From Phormidium tenue FACHB-1050 (GTDB taxonomy: Bacteria > Cyanobacteriota > Cyanobacteriia > Pseudanabaenales > Pseudanabaenaceae), in contig NZ_JACJQY010000005.1 in assembly GCF_014696925.1 (NCBI RefSeq), positions 149,717 to 213,716 of the forward strand: a stretch of 64,000 bases of DNA, given 5' to 3'. This document shows, in pieces, positions 62,987 to 64,000 of this stretch (the stretch's first letter is position 1; each line of letters begins with the position of its first letter). The notes beneath the pieces were generated by a model. That model was given only the letters and a program-made list of their open reading frames with translations. It had not been told where the DNA came from and made no database searches. The position numbers were made by a program, and so were the translations under genes.

Positions 62987-63145
62987 ATAAAAATATGAGC
63001 CGATGAAAAGCAGCCACAGGCTGCTTTTCATCGGCTCATATTTTAGTTTTTAATTTACAAAAGTGTCGTCACACTTTTGTAAATTAAAAACTAAACCTAA
63101 TCCAAGAAAACAAAACGGCTACGCCGTTTTGTTTTCTTGGATTAG
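62978..63145. repeat. Three back-to-back perfect palindromes between lspA and parA-like genes
   Basis: First: 62990-63044, 26-bp arms, loop ACA, extended by AAAAACT/AGTTTTT over the lspA stop with a 4-base bulge. Second: 63043-63094, 24-bp arms, loop CGTC, resembling a family E hairpin. Third: 63097-63145, 23-bp arms, loop TAC. Confidence 0.75.
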
Positions 63146-63196
63146 AGCGTGAAGCGCTATATTGCTAGTTAGAAGTTATTTGAGAGGCTTAAGAGT

Positions 63197-63838
63197 ATGG
63201 CAAATTCCCCAAAAATTGTAGTCGTTACTAATGGCAAAGGGGGGGTGGGTAAAACAACAACAGCGATCGCCTTAGCAGGTATCTTGGCTCAGGACACAAA
63301 AGTATTAGTCGTGGATGCTGACATCCAAGGAAGCTTGTCTTGGTGGGTAGGACGTAGCAACAAGGACATGGGTTTTGATATTGCCAAAGAAATTGATCCG
63401 ACTCATTTAAAAAAACTACCGAAACTCAGCAGTTACGATCTAGTATTGGTAGATACACCACCTGCGCTACATTCCCACGCACTTGCCACGGTTGTCGCGA
63501 TCGCTGATTATTTGGTTTTGCCAAGTCCACCTGCTCCGATGGATTTAACAGCTCTAATTGATACTGTTAAAAGTACAGTGCGACCTGCTCAAGTTCCCCA
63601 TCGAGTTCTCCTCACCCGTGTTGATCCGCGATGTCTGAACGAAGCGCTTGAAGCTCAAAATACTCTACTAGAGGTGGGAGTACCTGTTTTTCATGCATTT
63701 GTGAGAGCTTACAAAGCCCATGAACGCGCTGCTTTAGAAGGGAAATTGGTTACAGAATGGAAAGGCAAAAATGCTAGAGAAGCGGAAGCAGACTATCGAC
63801 GTGTAGTTGATGAGCTGCGTCGGGACATTTTAAAGTGA
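63197..63838 (+). CDS. ParA-type ATPase
   Basis: 213 aa. Walker A deviant NGKGGVGKTTTAIAL (about 12-26), VVDADIQGSLSWWV (about 38-51), LVDTPPA (about 83-89). It lacks an N-terminal HTH and is short, so it belongs to the small ParA/MinD-like group used for positioning plasmids, chromosomes or protein cargo. The truncated gene that follows is the expected partner position. Confidence 0.85.
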   Translation: MANSPKIVVVTNGKGGVGKTTTAIALAGILAQDTKVLVVDADIQGSLSWWVGRSNKDMGFDIAKEIDPTHLKKLPKLSSYDLVLVDTPPALHSHALATVVAIADYLVLPSPPAPMDLTALIDTVKSTVRPAQVPHRVLLTRVDPRCLNEALEAQNTLLEVGVPVFHAFVRAYKAHERAALEGKLVTEWKGKNAREAEADYRRVVDELRRDILK

Positions 63839-63890
63839 TATGAGGTGTTAGTTACTATGCATCAAAGAATTAAATAAAAAATAAAAAACT

Positions 63891-64000
63891 ATGTCAACTC
63901 TAAGTACAGGACAAAAATTTAATGGAGTTGAAGAAAGCCTCGGAATTGAGATGAAGGTCAAAGATGAAGTGACGCAGGAAATCAAAACCACGACGAAAAA
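63891..64000 (+). CDS. Start of an unknown protein downstream of the ParA-type gene, partial
   Basis: ATG at 63891 opens MSTLSTGQKFNGVEESLGIE, then a Lys/Thr-rich stretch to the window edge. It begins 52 bases after the ATPase stop on the same strand. The position suggests a ParB-like or cargo-adaptor partner, but no motif is visible in 36 residues. Confidence 0.5.
   Translation, partial: MSTLSTGQKFNGVEESLGIEMKVKDEVTQEIKTTTK

Noticed and set aside
1..64000. Complete transposon or prophage
   Set aside because: No transposase, integrase or phage structural gene seen; only small non-autonomous repeats.

Overview
The window comes from a cyanobacterial chromosome. It carries petC-petA (cytochrome b6f), psbZ, ndhO, ycf34, pipX, rpaB, a high-light-inducible protein, orange carotenoid protein with its recovery protein, carotenoid genes (crtB, crtP, crtW), menA and desA. 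The HIP1 octamer GCGATCGC is scattered throughout, another cyanobacterial mark. Gene content would suit a filamentous or Pseudanabaena-like lineage, but that placement is only a guess.

Layout. 1-2770: N-terminal and central part of a large Eco57I-type restriction-modification enzyme that runs off the left edge. 3089-8083: FHA-TPR protein, membrane protein, HtrA-type protease, ECF sigma factor SigG with its anti-sigma factor. 8375-14229: small membrane protein, Rrf2 regulator, ribH, psbZ (GTG start), a double histidine phosphatase that appears to start at CTG, and rne behind a long leader. 14378-18808: Ser/Thr kinase, petCA, frr (GTG start). 18795-28883: pyrH, two tandem pentapeptide-repeat genes, cobA, a degenerate HepT-like protein, DUF429, a second kinase, DUF4346, prmA, DUF1460. 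29082-36922: ycf34, ndhO, surE, a MazF-type toxin pair, rtcB with a 34-bp palindrome before its start, desA, pipX-ispE, a Crp-type regulator. 37592-43090: secreted pentapeptide protein, truncated haemoglobin, a broken RIC/YtfE gene, CopD-like, TerB-DUF697, DUF4079, YajQ, aldo/keto reductase. 44741-50848: a giant membrane protein with two repeat sequences inserted in frame, Uma2 nuclease, a WD40 gene relic, DUF3318. 51212-57591: photoprotection and pigment block frp-ocp-crtW, crtB-crtP, menA. 57767-60949: AT-rich glycosyltransferase block. 60986-64000: rpaB, hli, lspA, a ParA-type ATPase and the start of its downstream partner.

How genes work together. crtP and crtB make the carotenoid backbone, CrtW adds the keto groups that OCP needs, and FRP resets activated OCP, so 51-56 kb is a near-complete carotenoid-to-quencher module. 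The sigG pair, RpaB, HLIP, HtrA, RNase E and PipX add stress and nitrogen control. Truncated haemoglobin beside a dead RIC gene suggests a partly lost nitrosative-stress module.

The most striking non-coding feature is the load of intergenic palindromes. At least six distinguishable families of small MITE-like elements carry long, usually perfect stems. Many stems are closed by the triloop GAA (or TTC on the other strand) inside GCGAAGC. Families share flanks but not stem sequences, are nested in one another, sometimes supply the stop codon of a gene, and in one gene unrelated repeats are inserted in frame. Several terminators are also palindromes that copy the last codons and stop codon of the preceding gene.
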